A DNA stretch of 59,767 bases from Parvibaculum sp049671045. Its GTDB lineage: Bacteria; Pseudomonadota; Alphaproteobacteria; Parvibaculales; Parvibaculaceae. A program made the translations under genes and the position numbers. Shown in pieces: positions 1 to 8,181 of this stretch. Under the pieces are notes generated by a model that made no database searches, was not told the DNA's origin, and saw only the letters and a list, made by a program, of their open reading frames with translations. How positions within the stretch are numbered: position 1 is the stretch's first letter; the number at the start of each line of letters is the position of its first letter. Location: the NCBI RefSeq assembly GCF_049671045.1, contig NZ_JBATUH010000021.1, positions 1 to 59,767 on the forward strand, written 5' to 3'.

Positions 1-2686
1 CCCAATCGCTGTCGCAGACGACCCAGTTCACGTGGCACTTGCGCGGGTCGGTCTGCCAGCGCGTTTCCTTCGACGTCGTGAAGTTGACGAAGGCCGTCGA
101 GCCGGTGGGGTTGTAGGCGTCGAGGATTGCCTTGACCGGACGATCGCCGGCGAGCGTTTCGGTGATGGCGGCCTTGATCCGTTCGGCCGCCATGTCGGCG
201 ATCTCCTTGTAGATCAGCTGCGCGGGATAGGTGCCACCCGAGCACTTGAGATAACCGCCTTCGAGCCATTGGCGCGTGATGCGCTTGAGCTGCCCGAACA
301 AATGGAGCTTCGGCTCCTCTCCCGGATCGCGGTACTTGTTGTAGAGCAGGTGTCGCGCGAGGTGGAACAGGACGGTCGAGGACCGCATGTCCTCCAGATG
401 CGCGACAGTCAGATCGACGCCTTCGCCGATGATGCCCTGGTTCTTCGTGACCGACGGACCGACAAGTTCCGGCGTCAGATGGAGGACGTGATCCCGCCCG
501 AAGGCCGCTTCCAGCCGCTCGTCGGGCAGTTCGACGCGATAGCCCTCTACGCGCGGAAACACGATCTCGAGCGCATCGTGGTCCGGTTTGACGGCATGGA
601 CCCGCACCGTCTCGCGCGGTTTGGCGGGTGGGGAGACGACCGGTTTGGCGGCAAAGTCGAACGGAATGCCGAGCACGTCGGCATACTCGACGTTGAACAG
701 CCCCTCCTCGTTGAGGTCATAGGACTGTCGACGCAGGCCGCGACCGACCACCTGCTCGCACAGCAGCTGCGTGCCGAAGGCGCGAACGCCGAGGATATGA
801 GTGACGGTGTTGGCGTCCCATCCCTCCGTCAGCATCGAGACCGAAACGACGCAGCGCACTTGCTCGCCAAGGCGGCCCTTCTTGCCGACGGTGTTCATCA
901 CCTCGCGCAGGAGCGTGGCGTCGTCGATGCTGTCGGCGGCGTGTACGTCGCCGGTACGCTCGATCATCTCCCGTCGGAAGCGTTCGATCTCGTCGCCCGC
1001 CATCTCGCGGAAGTCCTTGTCGAGGGCTTCGCCCGATTCGAGCTGGGCCGAGTCGATCAGGATCGTGTTCGGACGGGCGATGCGGTTTCCGTAGTCGTCA
1101 TAATTCCGGAACAGCGCCAGGCGGCCGTTCTCCAGCGTGCTCGACCCGTCATCATTTTCGCGGTGGAAGCCGGCGATGTATTTGTAGATCAGCTCCGAGG
1201 TCGAGGTGTTATTGCACACCACGATGAAGACCGGCGGCACGCCGATGCCCTCATTCTCCCAGAGCTCGAACGTTTTCTGATAGTGACCATAGAGCGCTTC
1301 GAGCGCTGTGAGCAGCTCGGCTGGCAGGCTCAGCGGGTCGAGCGACTTGCCTGTGCCGCGACCTTTCTTCGGCAGCTTCTTGCCGATGTGCTCCCATAGA
1401 TTGCGGAACTTGGGCGTGTCGCCGCCTGGAACATTGTCGGCGACCGGAACGCGCGGCAGCTTTACGATGCCGCATTCGATCGCGTCCATGAGGGAGAAGT
1501 CGCTCATGGTCCAAGGGAACAGGGTGCCTTCCGCATAGCCCGAGCCGCGCAGGAAAAAGGGCGTGGCCGAGAGGTCGTAGACGAGCGAAATTCCGAGCTT
1601 CCGCTTGACCGCCTCGAGCCCGGAGATCCACATCCGGGCTGCCTCGTTGTTGGCCTTTGCCTCGTCCTTATCCTCGCCCTTGAGGTCGGCCTCGGTTTCG
1701 CCTTCGGCGTCTTTCACCCGCTCGCGATAGCAGTGATGCGCCTCGTCATTCAGAACGACGATGTTCTTGAGCCCCATGAGTTCGGGCATGACTCGCTGGA
1801 GCATTTGGCCTTCGGTCTCCAGCGTCTGCAGCGTCTCGCCGCGCCAGCCTTCCAGAGCGGTGCGGGTGCCTTTGGCGACGGAAATGCGCTCGCGCAATTT
1901 GAAGGCGTGGTAGTTGGTGATGACGATTTTCGCCCTATCGATATCGGCGAGCATGTCGGGCGGCACGATCTCGCGATGCCGGTAGTAACTCTCCGGATCG
2001 TTGGGCAGAAGGACACGCAGTCGGTCCTTGATGGTGATGCCCGGTGCGACGATCAGAAACCCGCGCGAGAACTGCTTTCTGTTCGGATGCCGGACCGCAT
2101 TCACCGTCTGCCAGGCGATCAGCATCGCCATCACGGTCGTCTTGCCTGCGCCGGTTGCGAGCTTCAAAGCCAGGCGCATGAGTTCTGGATTGGCCTGTGC
2201 GTTGCCGCCCTTGATATGGGCCCAGAATTTTTTCGTCCGGGGGCCGAGCTTCGGCGCAACCTCGGTCAGCCATATCGCGGTTTCGACCGCTTCAATCTGG
2301 CAGAAGAAGGGGCGGATGCCCTCGAAGTTGTGGTGGCGCCAATGCGTCAGAAGGCGCGCGGTTTCCGGCGTGACCAGCCATTGGTCGGGATTGGGCAGCT
2401 TGCGCCATTCCTCGACGTAGGTGCGAACCTCGTTGATAATTGGAGTCGGGTTGTACTCCTGCTCCTCCGATGACAGACCGTCTTCGTCGCTAAAGACCAT
2501 CTGCGCCTGATTGCCCCGCCCCTGGCGACGCTTCTTCGGCTTCGGCACCGGCGTGATGAGGTCGGATCGGCGCCGCGTCTCGATGATTCGATTAGTTGGC
2601 TGCCCGTCCTCGTCGAGTTCCCAATGTCGGCGGGGATACTCGTAGGGCGAATTCAGGATCGGGCGTTCGAAGAATGTCTCGCTCAT
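1..2686 (-). CDS. BPTD_3080-like restriction endonuclease / SF2 helicase (3' end outside window)
   Basis: One open frame runs without a stop from the ATG at 2684-2686 to the window edge, giving the first 895 residues. It is a superfamily 2 helicase of the type III restriction (Res) class. Walker A ATGAGKT lies at residues 177-183, a DEAH box at 314-317, and a motif VI-like QVVGRGLRR near residue 645. The opening (ERPILNSPYEYP, then RHWELDEDGQPTNRIIETRR) is what I remember of the BPTD_3080 family of restriction endonucleases. Proteins of this family cut foreign DNA with ATP-driven helicase action; the nuclease part should be C-terminal and is not visible. The start codon overlaps the stop of the upstream WYL regulator (ATGA), so the two are co-transcribed and probably co-regulated. 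No methyltransferase partner is visible; it may lie beyond the left edge. Confidence 0.82.
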   Translation of the reverse strand, partial: MSETFFERPILNSPYEYPRRHWELDEDGQPTNRIIETRRRSDLITPVPKPKKRRQGRGNQAQMVFSDEDGLSSEEQEYNPTPIINEVRTYVEEWRKLPNPDQWLVTPETARLLTHWRHHNFEGIRPFFCQIEAVETAIWLTEVAPKLGPRTKKFWAHIKGGNAQANPELMRLALKLATGAGKTTVMAMLIAWQTVNAVRHPNRKQFSRGFLIVAPGITIKDRLRVLLPNDPESYYRHREIVPPDMLADIDRAKIVITNYHAFKLRERISVAKGTRTALEGWRGETLQTLETEGQMLQRVMPELMGLKNIVVLNDEAHHCYRERVKDAEGETEADLKGEDKDEAKANNEAARMWISGLEAVKRKLGISLVYDLSATPFFLRGSGYAEGTLFPWTMSDFSLMDAIECGIVKLPRVPVADNVPGGDTPKFRNLWEHIGKKLPKKGRGTGKSLDPLSLPAELLTALEALYGHYQKTFELWENEGIGVPPVFIVVCNNTSTSELIYKYIAGFHRENDDGSSTLENGRLALFRNYDDYGNRIARPNTILIDSAQLESGEALDKDFREMAGDEIERFRREMIERTGDVHAADSIDDATLLREVMNTVGKKGRLGEQVRCVVSVSMLTEGWDANTVTHILGVRAFGTQLLCEQVVGRGLRRQSYDLNEEGLFNVEYADVLGIPFDFAAKPVVSPPAKPRETVRVHAVKPDHDALEIVFPRVEGYRVELPDERLEAAFGRDHVLHLTPELVGPSVTKNQGIIGEGVDLTVAHLEDMRSSTVLFHLARHLLYNKYRDPGEEPKLHLFGQLKRITRQWLEGGYLKCSGGTYPAQLIYKEIADMAAERIKAAITETLAGDRPVKAILDAYNPTGSTAFVNFTTSKETRWQTDPRKCHVNWVVCDSDW

Positions 2687-3573
2687 ACCCGAGCCTCTCC
2701 ATTGTCCTGCCGCGCCAAGCCCGGGCCAGTTGCATCCCGATTGAGCAGTACGATCTGTTGATCTTGAGGACGCCGCGCGGCCGGATCGGTATCAAGGCCG
2801 AGCCTGCGCAGCGCGTAGTAGAGCAGCGCCTTTCGAACCGGGATCTTGGCTTTACCGCCGCGCATTCCGTAGTCGAGGGCGATTACCTTTTTCTGAGTCT
2901 CGGAAAGATCGGGATGCGGGCCAATCTCCAAGGTTACCTGCTCGTTCCAGTCGGTATCGGCGTCAGGGCCAACCTCGCTCGGCTTGGTACCGCGAACCTC
3001 GATGATCCGCGAGAGCAAGAAGTCTTTGAAGCTGTGGTCAGTTGGGCAGAAGGCTCGCGTGTGCCAGCGGAACCCGTCGAACCCGATGGCGTGTGGCGCG
3101 ATCCAGCGCCAGCGAGGCTCGGGCCGGGAGAGCGACTGATACTTCACCTCGATCGCCTCGGACCGGCGGATCGCAGCGACTACCGAGCGCAGCGTCTTGG
3201 CGTTGACGCCCCGCACGGGCGTCGGCGCGGCGTCGTAGGACGGAAACTGGCCGATCCAGGCGTCAGCCCGGTCAAGGATGCCGTCGGCGACGGAACGCAG
3301 CTGTGAGAGGTAGCGGCTGGCGTCTGGCTTCAGAAACAGAGGTTGGAACTCGGTGCCTCTGATGTAGGTCCGGGCGCTCTTGTCGTAGACCATGTTGTCC
3401 GGAGCCATACCGATGTAACGATTCAAGTCGGTGGACGCTTGGTTCACCGAGACGCCGAACGCATCCATCAGATCGCCCCGATTCACATGCCCCTCCCAAA
3501 ACAGGCGGAACTCGATGAATTCGAGCCGGCGCTCGACGCCCCATCGAAGGTCAGCCTTCTCTGTTCCCACCAT
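2683..3573 (-). CDS. WYL-domain transcriptional regulator
   Basis: A 296-residue protein with an N-terminal winged-helix part (about 10-80), a WYL domain (about 130-220, around IEVKYQSLSRPEPRWRWIAP and the FLLSRI segment) and a C-terminal extension (about 225-285). WYL proteins of the BrxR/CapW type commonly repress or switch phage-defence operons in response to a nucleotide-like ligand. It directly precedes the restriction helicase and overlaps it by four bases. A GGGAG Shine-Dalgarno lies just upstream of the ATG. The upstream region carries short dyads (CACTcccAGTG at about 3575-3585 and CCAGtttCTGG near 3613-3623) that could be operators, though neither is strong. The family assignment is firm; the defence role is inferred from family and neighbour. 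Confidence 0.85.
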   Translation of the reverse strand: MVGTEKADLRWGVERRLEFIEFRLFWEGHVNRGDLMDAFGVSVNQASTDLNRYIGMAPDNMVYDKSARTYIRGTEFQPLFLKPDASRYLSQLRSVADGILDRADAWIGQFPSYDAAPTPVRGVNAKTLRSVVAAIRRSEAIEVKYQSLSRPEPRWRWIAPHAIGFDGFRWHTRAFCPTDHSFKDFLLSRIIEVRGTKPSEVGPDADTDWNEQVTLEIGPHPDLSETQKKVIALDYGMRGGKAKIPVRKALLYYALRRLGLDTDPAARRPQDQQIVLLNRDATGPGLARQDNGEARV

Positions 3574-3744
3574 GCACTCCCAGTGACATGATCCGTCCCA
3601 AAACTAGGCGAGCCCAGTTTCTGGATTTTCCGGTCAAGCTATCCGAGAAGCGGAATGGGTTCAATCGAAATTGGGAGAATCTTCGCGCAGGCGCGAGTGC
3701 GGGGATAGCGGCGGTGTCTTGGCCCCCGCCATCCCGGAGCTGTG

Positions 3745-3960
3745 TCAGGCACCAGTTTGCTGAACTTGGCCAGGGTCTGAGGTGCTGGAGCGGATCATCG
3801 CCTGCTCATATTCCTCGACGTCGGACAGGCGGTAGACCACCCGGCCGCCGACCTTGAGGAACTTCGGTCCCTCACCGGTCCAACGCCACCGCTCAAGCGT
3901 GCGGTGGCTGATCCCCCATCGCACCGCCAGTTCAAGTTGGTTCATGCATGTTGCCTTCAT
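3745..3960 (-). CDS. Excisionase-like helix-turn-helix protein
   Basis: A 71-residue protein with the MerR/excisionase-type winged HTH pattern: NQLELAVRWGISHRTLERWRW, then GPKFLKVGGRVVYRLSDVEEYE. Such proteins bind DNA and serve as excisionases (Xis/AlpA type) or small repressors of mobile elements. I chose the ATG at 3958-3960 because AAAGGG lies 7 nt upstream; the open frame extends to 4188 but has no better start. It lies about 460 bp from a tRNA-Ser 3'-end fragment, which suits a directionality factor of an integrated element. No integrase is visible nearby. Confidence 0.7.
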   Translation of the reverse strand: MKATCMNQLELAVRWGISHRTLERWRWTGEGPKFLKVGGRVVYRLSDVEEYEQAMIRSSTSDPGQVQQTGA

Positions 3961-4420
3961 TTTCGTGCCCTTTCGTTCTGGCAAGTTTGGCTGCGACACG
4001 ACGAAGGCGTGGGCGGAAAACACTATCAAGGTAATACTTGGCCTGAGCGCCAAAACCGGGACGTTCGGCACCTCGTCTTGAACAGAGAAGTTCCACGAAA
4101 GCGAAGAATCACCTACGGTTACGAGGGCGTACTGGCGCGATGTGGGGCATACTTCGAGAGAGTTCGCCGGGAGGTGGTTTCCCTCCAAGATTTACGAAGC
4201 AATTCGCCACGATTCTCCTGGATTCACTCGTGAGCGCTATTCTTTGCACAAACCTGTCAGATTGTTGCGCAATGGTGAGCAGGGCTACGTGAAATGTCCG
4301 CATGAGCGCGGCTGGCCACTCGCGTTTGCGAACTGCGTAAAGCTGCGCATACGAGGAAATGCTTGGGAGTGGGCGGGAGTTGTGGGCGATTCGCCATGGC
4401 TTATCAGAGAGTTAGAGGAT
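3961..4420. other. Intergenic stretch with no supported gene
   Basis: About 460 bp between the HTH gene and the tRNA-like fragment. Open frames here (for example 4142-4450 on + and 4109-4303 on -) show no recognisable domain and no convincing ribosome binding site. Composition is less GC-rich than the housekeeping genes, as expected for the end of a mobile element. I see nothing else in it. Confidence 0.5.
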
Positions 4421-4439
4421 GAGTCCTCTCCCTCCGCCA
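4421..4439 (+). other. tRNA-Ser 3'-end fragment, probable attachment site
   Basis: The 19 bp GAGTCCTCTCCCTCCGCCA has the layout of a tRNA-Ser 3' end: half of the T-loop (GAGT), the T-stem strand (CCTC), an acceptor strand (TCCCTCC), discriminator G73 and the CCA tail. The rest of the tRNA is absent upstream. This is what an integrase leaves at the distal end of an element inserted in a tRNA gene. Because the fragment points right, the element should lie to the left (the restriction and WYL genes) and the chromosome to the right. Confidence 0.5.
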
Positions 4440-4589
4440 TTTTCCTTTGAAAACAATAAGTTGTTTGAACGTCGCGCCCTTCGGCCCGGGCGCGGGGCTG
4501 CGCCGGTACGGGCGGAGGTCAGTGGAAGTTCCGCCCCTTCGGCATGACGGCTCCCAGCCGCTCGGGATCGTGATCGTCATTATCCCCTT

Positions 4590-4979
4590 TTTCCGGAATG
4601 CTGACCCGCCAGACCGATCGAACACGGTCGATCGGCCGCCGCTTGCGGCCGGGCCTCAGATTTTTCGGCGGATGAAATGCTTCACAGCGCCTCTTTCTCC
4701 AGAGAGACATCAGCCGCAAGCTACTTCAGCCGCGTCATCTCGGCTAGGTCAACCCAGCGTACTTTTTTGTGCCGGTTGTAGTAGGTCGCCTCGGAAATAA
4801 CCGCCTTCTGGCAGACCTCACCGACCGTAGCCCCTTCCTCCACCTGGCGTAAAATGAAGGCCATCTTTTGCTCGCTGAGCTTCGTCTTTTGCATGGAAGA
4901 TCCTGTGCCTAGCCAGGGACGCTAAATTACTATTTTCCAGCTACAAACGGTTCAGTTCCCGGGGCTAGGTCAAAAATCA
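4590..4979 (-). mobile_element. Decayed IS3-family insertion sequence
   Basis: The minus strand carries a broken OrfA (4721-4894). In another frame, about 4597-4665, there is an OrfB-like start reading KNLRPGRKRRPIDRVRSVWRVSI in two parts (KNLRPGRKRR, PIDRVRSVWRVSI), which resembles the KALRPARKRELVDxVR segment of IS3-family transposases. The remainder of the transposase is missing. The upstream end reads TGATTTTTGACCTAGC on the minus strand, beginning with the TG usual for IS3 ends, and is flush with the last CRISPR repeat. The exact borders are inferred. Confidence 0.6.
4721..4894 (-). pseudogene. IS3-family transposase OrfA, truncated
   Basis: A 57-codon reading frame beginning MQKTKLSEQKMAFILRQVEE with the Tnp_1 helix-turn-helix signature (VGEVCQKAVISEATYYN, then KKVRWVDLAEMTRLK). 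Intact OrfA proteins are about 85-100 residues and continue after RLK with a leucine-zipper segment. Here a TAG follows RLK and the next in-frame residues resemble the later ADLSLDKE region, so part of the zipper has been deleted and the frame is broken. Not expected to be active. Confidence 0.72.
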
Positions 4980-7809
4980 GATCCCCGCGTGCGCGGGGGA
5001 GCCTGGCCTTCGCCGTTGATCATGACCGGCATCATGGGTCGATCCCCGCGTGCGCGGGGGAGCCGAACAGACCGACGGATGAGCCGAGGTCGGACGAGGT
5101 CGATCCCCGCGTGCGCGGGGGAGCCAAGTATACGGCGGCCAGCTGGATGAATACTCCGGGTCGATCCCCGCGTGCGCGGGGGAGCCTCCGGTTCACCTCC
5201 GGCGCGGCGGTGGGCCTGAGGTCGATCCCCGCGTGCGCGGGGGAGCCACAACAGGATCATCCGCCACCCGACCGTGCGCGGGTCGATCCCCGCGTGCGCG
5301 GGGGAGCCCCGTCATTCGCCAACCGCACGACGCATAGATGAGGTCGATCCCCGCGTGCGCGGGGGAGCCTCAACGACCGTTCCGTCTGGCATGTCGGCGT
5401 GAGGTCGATCCCCGCGTGCGCGGGGGAGCCCGAGCCGCGCAATCGGCTGGGGAGATCGCATGAGGTCGATCCCCGCGTGCGCGGGGGAGCCATCAGATTG
5501 GCGTTGGCGTCCGCCCGGTCGAAAGGTCGATCCCCGCGTGCGCGGGGGAGCCCGTTCCTAAATTTGGGTACGCGCCGTAGCCACGGGTCGATCCCCGCGT
5601 GCGCGGGGGAGCCCGCCGAAGAAATGAAAGACCGCCTGCATCAAGAGGTCGATCCCCGCGTGCGCGGGGGAGCCAACAAGCTTGAACTGTCTAACTCGGA
5701 ACTCGCGGGTCGATCCCCGCGTGCGCGGGGGAGCCCCATGGAGAAGGCGAGGCAGCGCGCGCCCTCGGGGTCGATCCCCGCGTGCGCGGGGGAGCCACCT
5801 CGCCAGAAGCCGTTAGTCGGGCCGGGACAGGTCGATCCCCGCGTGCGCGGGGGAGCCGCCGACCGGCTGCCGCGCGGCGAGGTGCTGACAGGTCGATCCC
5901 CGCGTGCGCGGGGGAGCCCGCGATTTGCTCGCGCTCTACGGGGACAAGCCGGGTCGATCCCCGCGTGCGCGGGGGAGCCTCGTCAATGTCACCAATGGAG
6001 GTCACGGGCCAGGGTCGATCCCCGCGTGCGCGGGGGAGCCTCGACAAGCACATCGGCAACCGCCTTGAAAAGGGGTCGATCCCCGCGTGCGCGGGGGAGC
6101 CGCCACCGGGATAAGACCGATACAGTTCATAGAGGGTCGATCCCCGCGTGCGCGGGGGAGCCAGTAGCCCCGTTCGTTATGCCCGCTATGGGCTGGGTCG
6201 ATCCCCGCGTGCGCGGGGGAGCCCCGCCTATCTACGGACCCTAGCACCATGCGAACGGTCGATCCCCGCGTGCGCGGGGGAGCCCACCCACGACGGATCA
6301 AGCGCCATCTTGACGAGGGTCGATCCCCGCGTGCGCGGGGGAGCCATGCGTTGCGCTCCATTCAAAATCATCGAAGGGGGTCGATCCCCGCGTGCGCGGG
6401 GGAGCCAACTGCTCGACCAGCATGCCGACCTATCTCTATGGTCGATCCCCGCGTGCGCGGGGGAGCCATGAATTGCGTCTTCAGGAACTCCGCCGCGATG
6501 GGTCGATCCCCGCGTGCGCGGGGGAGCCTCAACGCGGCGAGCTTCGTCTTCAGCTCTTCGAGGTCGATCCCCGCGTGCGCGGGGGAGCCTCTGGCAGTCT
6601 GGCAAACCAGGCTGCGAACCAAGGTCGATCCCCGCGTGCGCGGGGGAGCCCGCGATTTGCTCGCGCTCTACGGGGACAAGCCGGGTCGATCCCCGCGTGC
6701 GCGGGGGAGCCGTAGCTCCGTTCGTTACGCCCGCTATGGGCTTGGGTCGATCCCCGCGTGCGCGGGGGAGCCGCGCGTGCCGGGCTCGTACACATACCGC
6801 GACGAGGTCGATCCCCGCGTGCGCGGGGGAGCCCTTGGCGGCAATTTCCTTGCGAATGCCCTCTTGGGTCGATCCCCGCGTGCGCGGGGGAGCCCTCGTG
6901 ACGGGAAATCTGCAAGGCCCGCGTCAGGGTCGATCCCCGCGTGCGCGGGGGAGCCGCAACCCGCGTAAGGCGAAGTTCTAATGGCTGGGGTCGATCCCCG
7001 CGTGCGCGGGGGAGCCCCGCGCGAGAAAGAGCGCAAGGCGCGGGTGCGGGGTCGATCCCCGCGTGCGCGGGGGAGCCCCACATCGCGTTGAAGCGCACCT
7101 CGCCGGTGAAGGTCGATCCCCGCGTGCGCGGGGGAGCCGCCCGTGATCGGGTTCCACGTCGCATCGGTCCAGGTCGATCCCCGCGTGCGCGGGGGAGCCG
7201 AAGCGCAACCTTGCCCAACGAGTACCTGGCAGGGTCGATCCCCGCGTGCGCGGGGGAGCCGGGCTAATTGGGATCGGTACAAGTACTTCATCAGGTCGAT
7301 CCCCGCGTGCGCGGGGGAGCCATCGCACCGACACGATAAGCGGTCTTTATCTCAGGTCGATCCCCGCGTGCGCGGGGGAGCCGTTCCTTGGGTCTGCGCC
7401 TCGATCGTCGCGAGAGGTCGATCCCCGCGTGCGCGGGGGAGCCGCGCCGAAATAGACCGGGTCGAAGCCCGCCCCAGGTCGATCCCCGCGTGCGCGGGGG
7501 AGCCTTGACCATCAGTGCGCCGGGCTCGGCGGTCGGCGGTCGATCCCCGCGTGCGCGGGGGAGCCAAGCCACCAGCCAATGAGACGAGAACGAACCGGGG
7601 TCGATCCCCGCGTGCGCGGGGGAGCCAAGGACCGGTTTTTCAAGGAACCGGGGTTCCTGGGTCGATCCCCGCGTGCGCGGGGGAGCCTGTGGCCGAAGCT
7701 CATAAGTCCGGGGACCCGCAGGTCGATCCCCGCGTGCGCGGGGGAGCCCGGGACGACGCTTGCACCGCTTTTCGATGCGATGGTCGATCCCCGCGTGCGC
7801 GGGGGAGCC
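4976..7809 (-). CRISPR. Type I-E CRISPR array, 47 repeats, 46 spacers
   Basis: A 28-bp repeat (plus-strand GGTCGATCCCC at one end, GGGGGAGCC at the other, with the palindromic core CCCCGCG/CGCGGGG) recurs every 61 bp from 4980 to 7786. The span of 2806 bp is exactly 46 periods and every interval I checked is 61. In the transcribed (minus) sense the repeat starts GGCTCCCCC and ends GGGGATCGACC, matching the layout of the E. coli type I-E repeat, so the array is read leftwards from the leader beside cas2. Spacers are 32 nt plus one variable repeat-adjacent base. The leftmost repeat (4976-5003) has lost its last four bases (ATCA for GGTC on the plus strand), as expected for the old, leader-distal end. 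One spacer occurs twice and another pair is nearly identical. Confidence 0.98.
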
Positions 7810-7877
7810 TCTGTGCGTCAAGTGCCGGATTTTGCTTCACATGTCAAAGAACAAGCATCCCTCACACCTGAATTTCA
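7810..7877 (-). promoter_or_regulatory. CRISPR leader
   Basis: The 68 bp between the cas2 stop codon and the first perfect repeat is the only candidate leader. It is more AT-rich than the repeats and contains TTCTTTGACATGTGAAGC on the minus strand, with a TTGACA that could act as a -35 box; no clear -10 is seen. New spacers would be added at this end. It is short, so promoter or IHF elements may lie inside cas2. Confidence 0.7.
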
Positions 7878-8168
7878 CTAACTGGGGCGAAAGCCAAGAT
7901 AGAGGCCGTCTGCGTCAAATAGGCTATAAGGCGGAGAGCCGAGGGTTTCGATGCCTAGGTGTCCGGGCTGGCTGCGGTCGCGCCAACACATGACGATTGC
8001 GCCCCTGCCGATTTCGGTGAACCAGTCTTGCAGTACTGTCCATACGCGCAGACGTACGCCCTTGGTCATGCTTGGCGCCACATAGACGCCCGGCGCAATC
8101 TCAAGCATGACAGATGACAGGAAGCCTCGAAATCTGTCGGCGACATCTCTTGTCACAACAATCACCAT
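7878..8168 (-). CDS. cas2: CRISPR-associated protein Cas2e
   Basis: A 96-residue Cas2 of the I-E type, partner of Cas1 in the spacer-integration complex. The sequence begins MVIVVTRDVADRFRGFLSS and contains LEIAPGVYVAPSMTKGVR and the segment GRGAIVMCWRD, all typical of Cas2e. I placed the start at 8166-8168, preceded by GGAG, although the frame stays open to 8249; a start inside cas1 would add residues not found in the family. It follows cas1 by 13 bp and is the last cas gene before the leader. Confidence 0.95.
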   Translation of the reverse strand: MVIVVTRDVADRFRGFLSSVMLEIAPGVYVAPSMTKGVRLRVWTVLQDWFTEIGRGAIVMCWRDRSQPGHLGIETLGSPPYSLFDADGLYLGFRPS

Positions 8169-8181
8169 GGAGGCTCCGCCG

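Noticed and set aside
32..2473. Plus-strand open frames at the left edge (32-1399 and 1733-2473).
   Set aside because: They are antisense to the continuous minus-strand restriction helicase, which has conserved motifs along its length.
4142..4450. A 102-codon plus-strand frame at the element edge.
   Set aside because: No recognised motif, and it runs through the tRNA-Ser fragment, so it is unlikely to be a gene.
4741..4974. The 10-mer GCTAGGTCAA occurs at about 4743 and 4964.
   Set aside because: One copy lies within the OrfA coding sequence and the other near the IS end. Ten bases are not enough to claim a direct repeat or target duplication.
4900..4980. The region left of the array as a possible CRISPR leader.
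   Set aside because: The degenerate repeat is at this end, the repeat orientation and cas genes point to transcription from the right, and this stretch belongs to the IS3 remnant.
5111..7881. Many open frames of 60-280 codons inside the CRISPR array on both strands, with a repeating Arg/Pro/Gly/Ala pattern.
   Set aside because: They are translations of the 28-bp repeat and its spacers. The array periodicity explains them completely.
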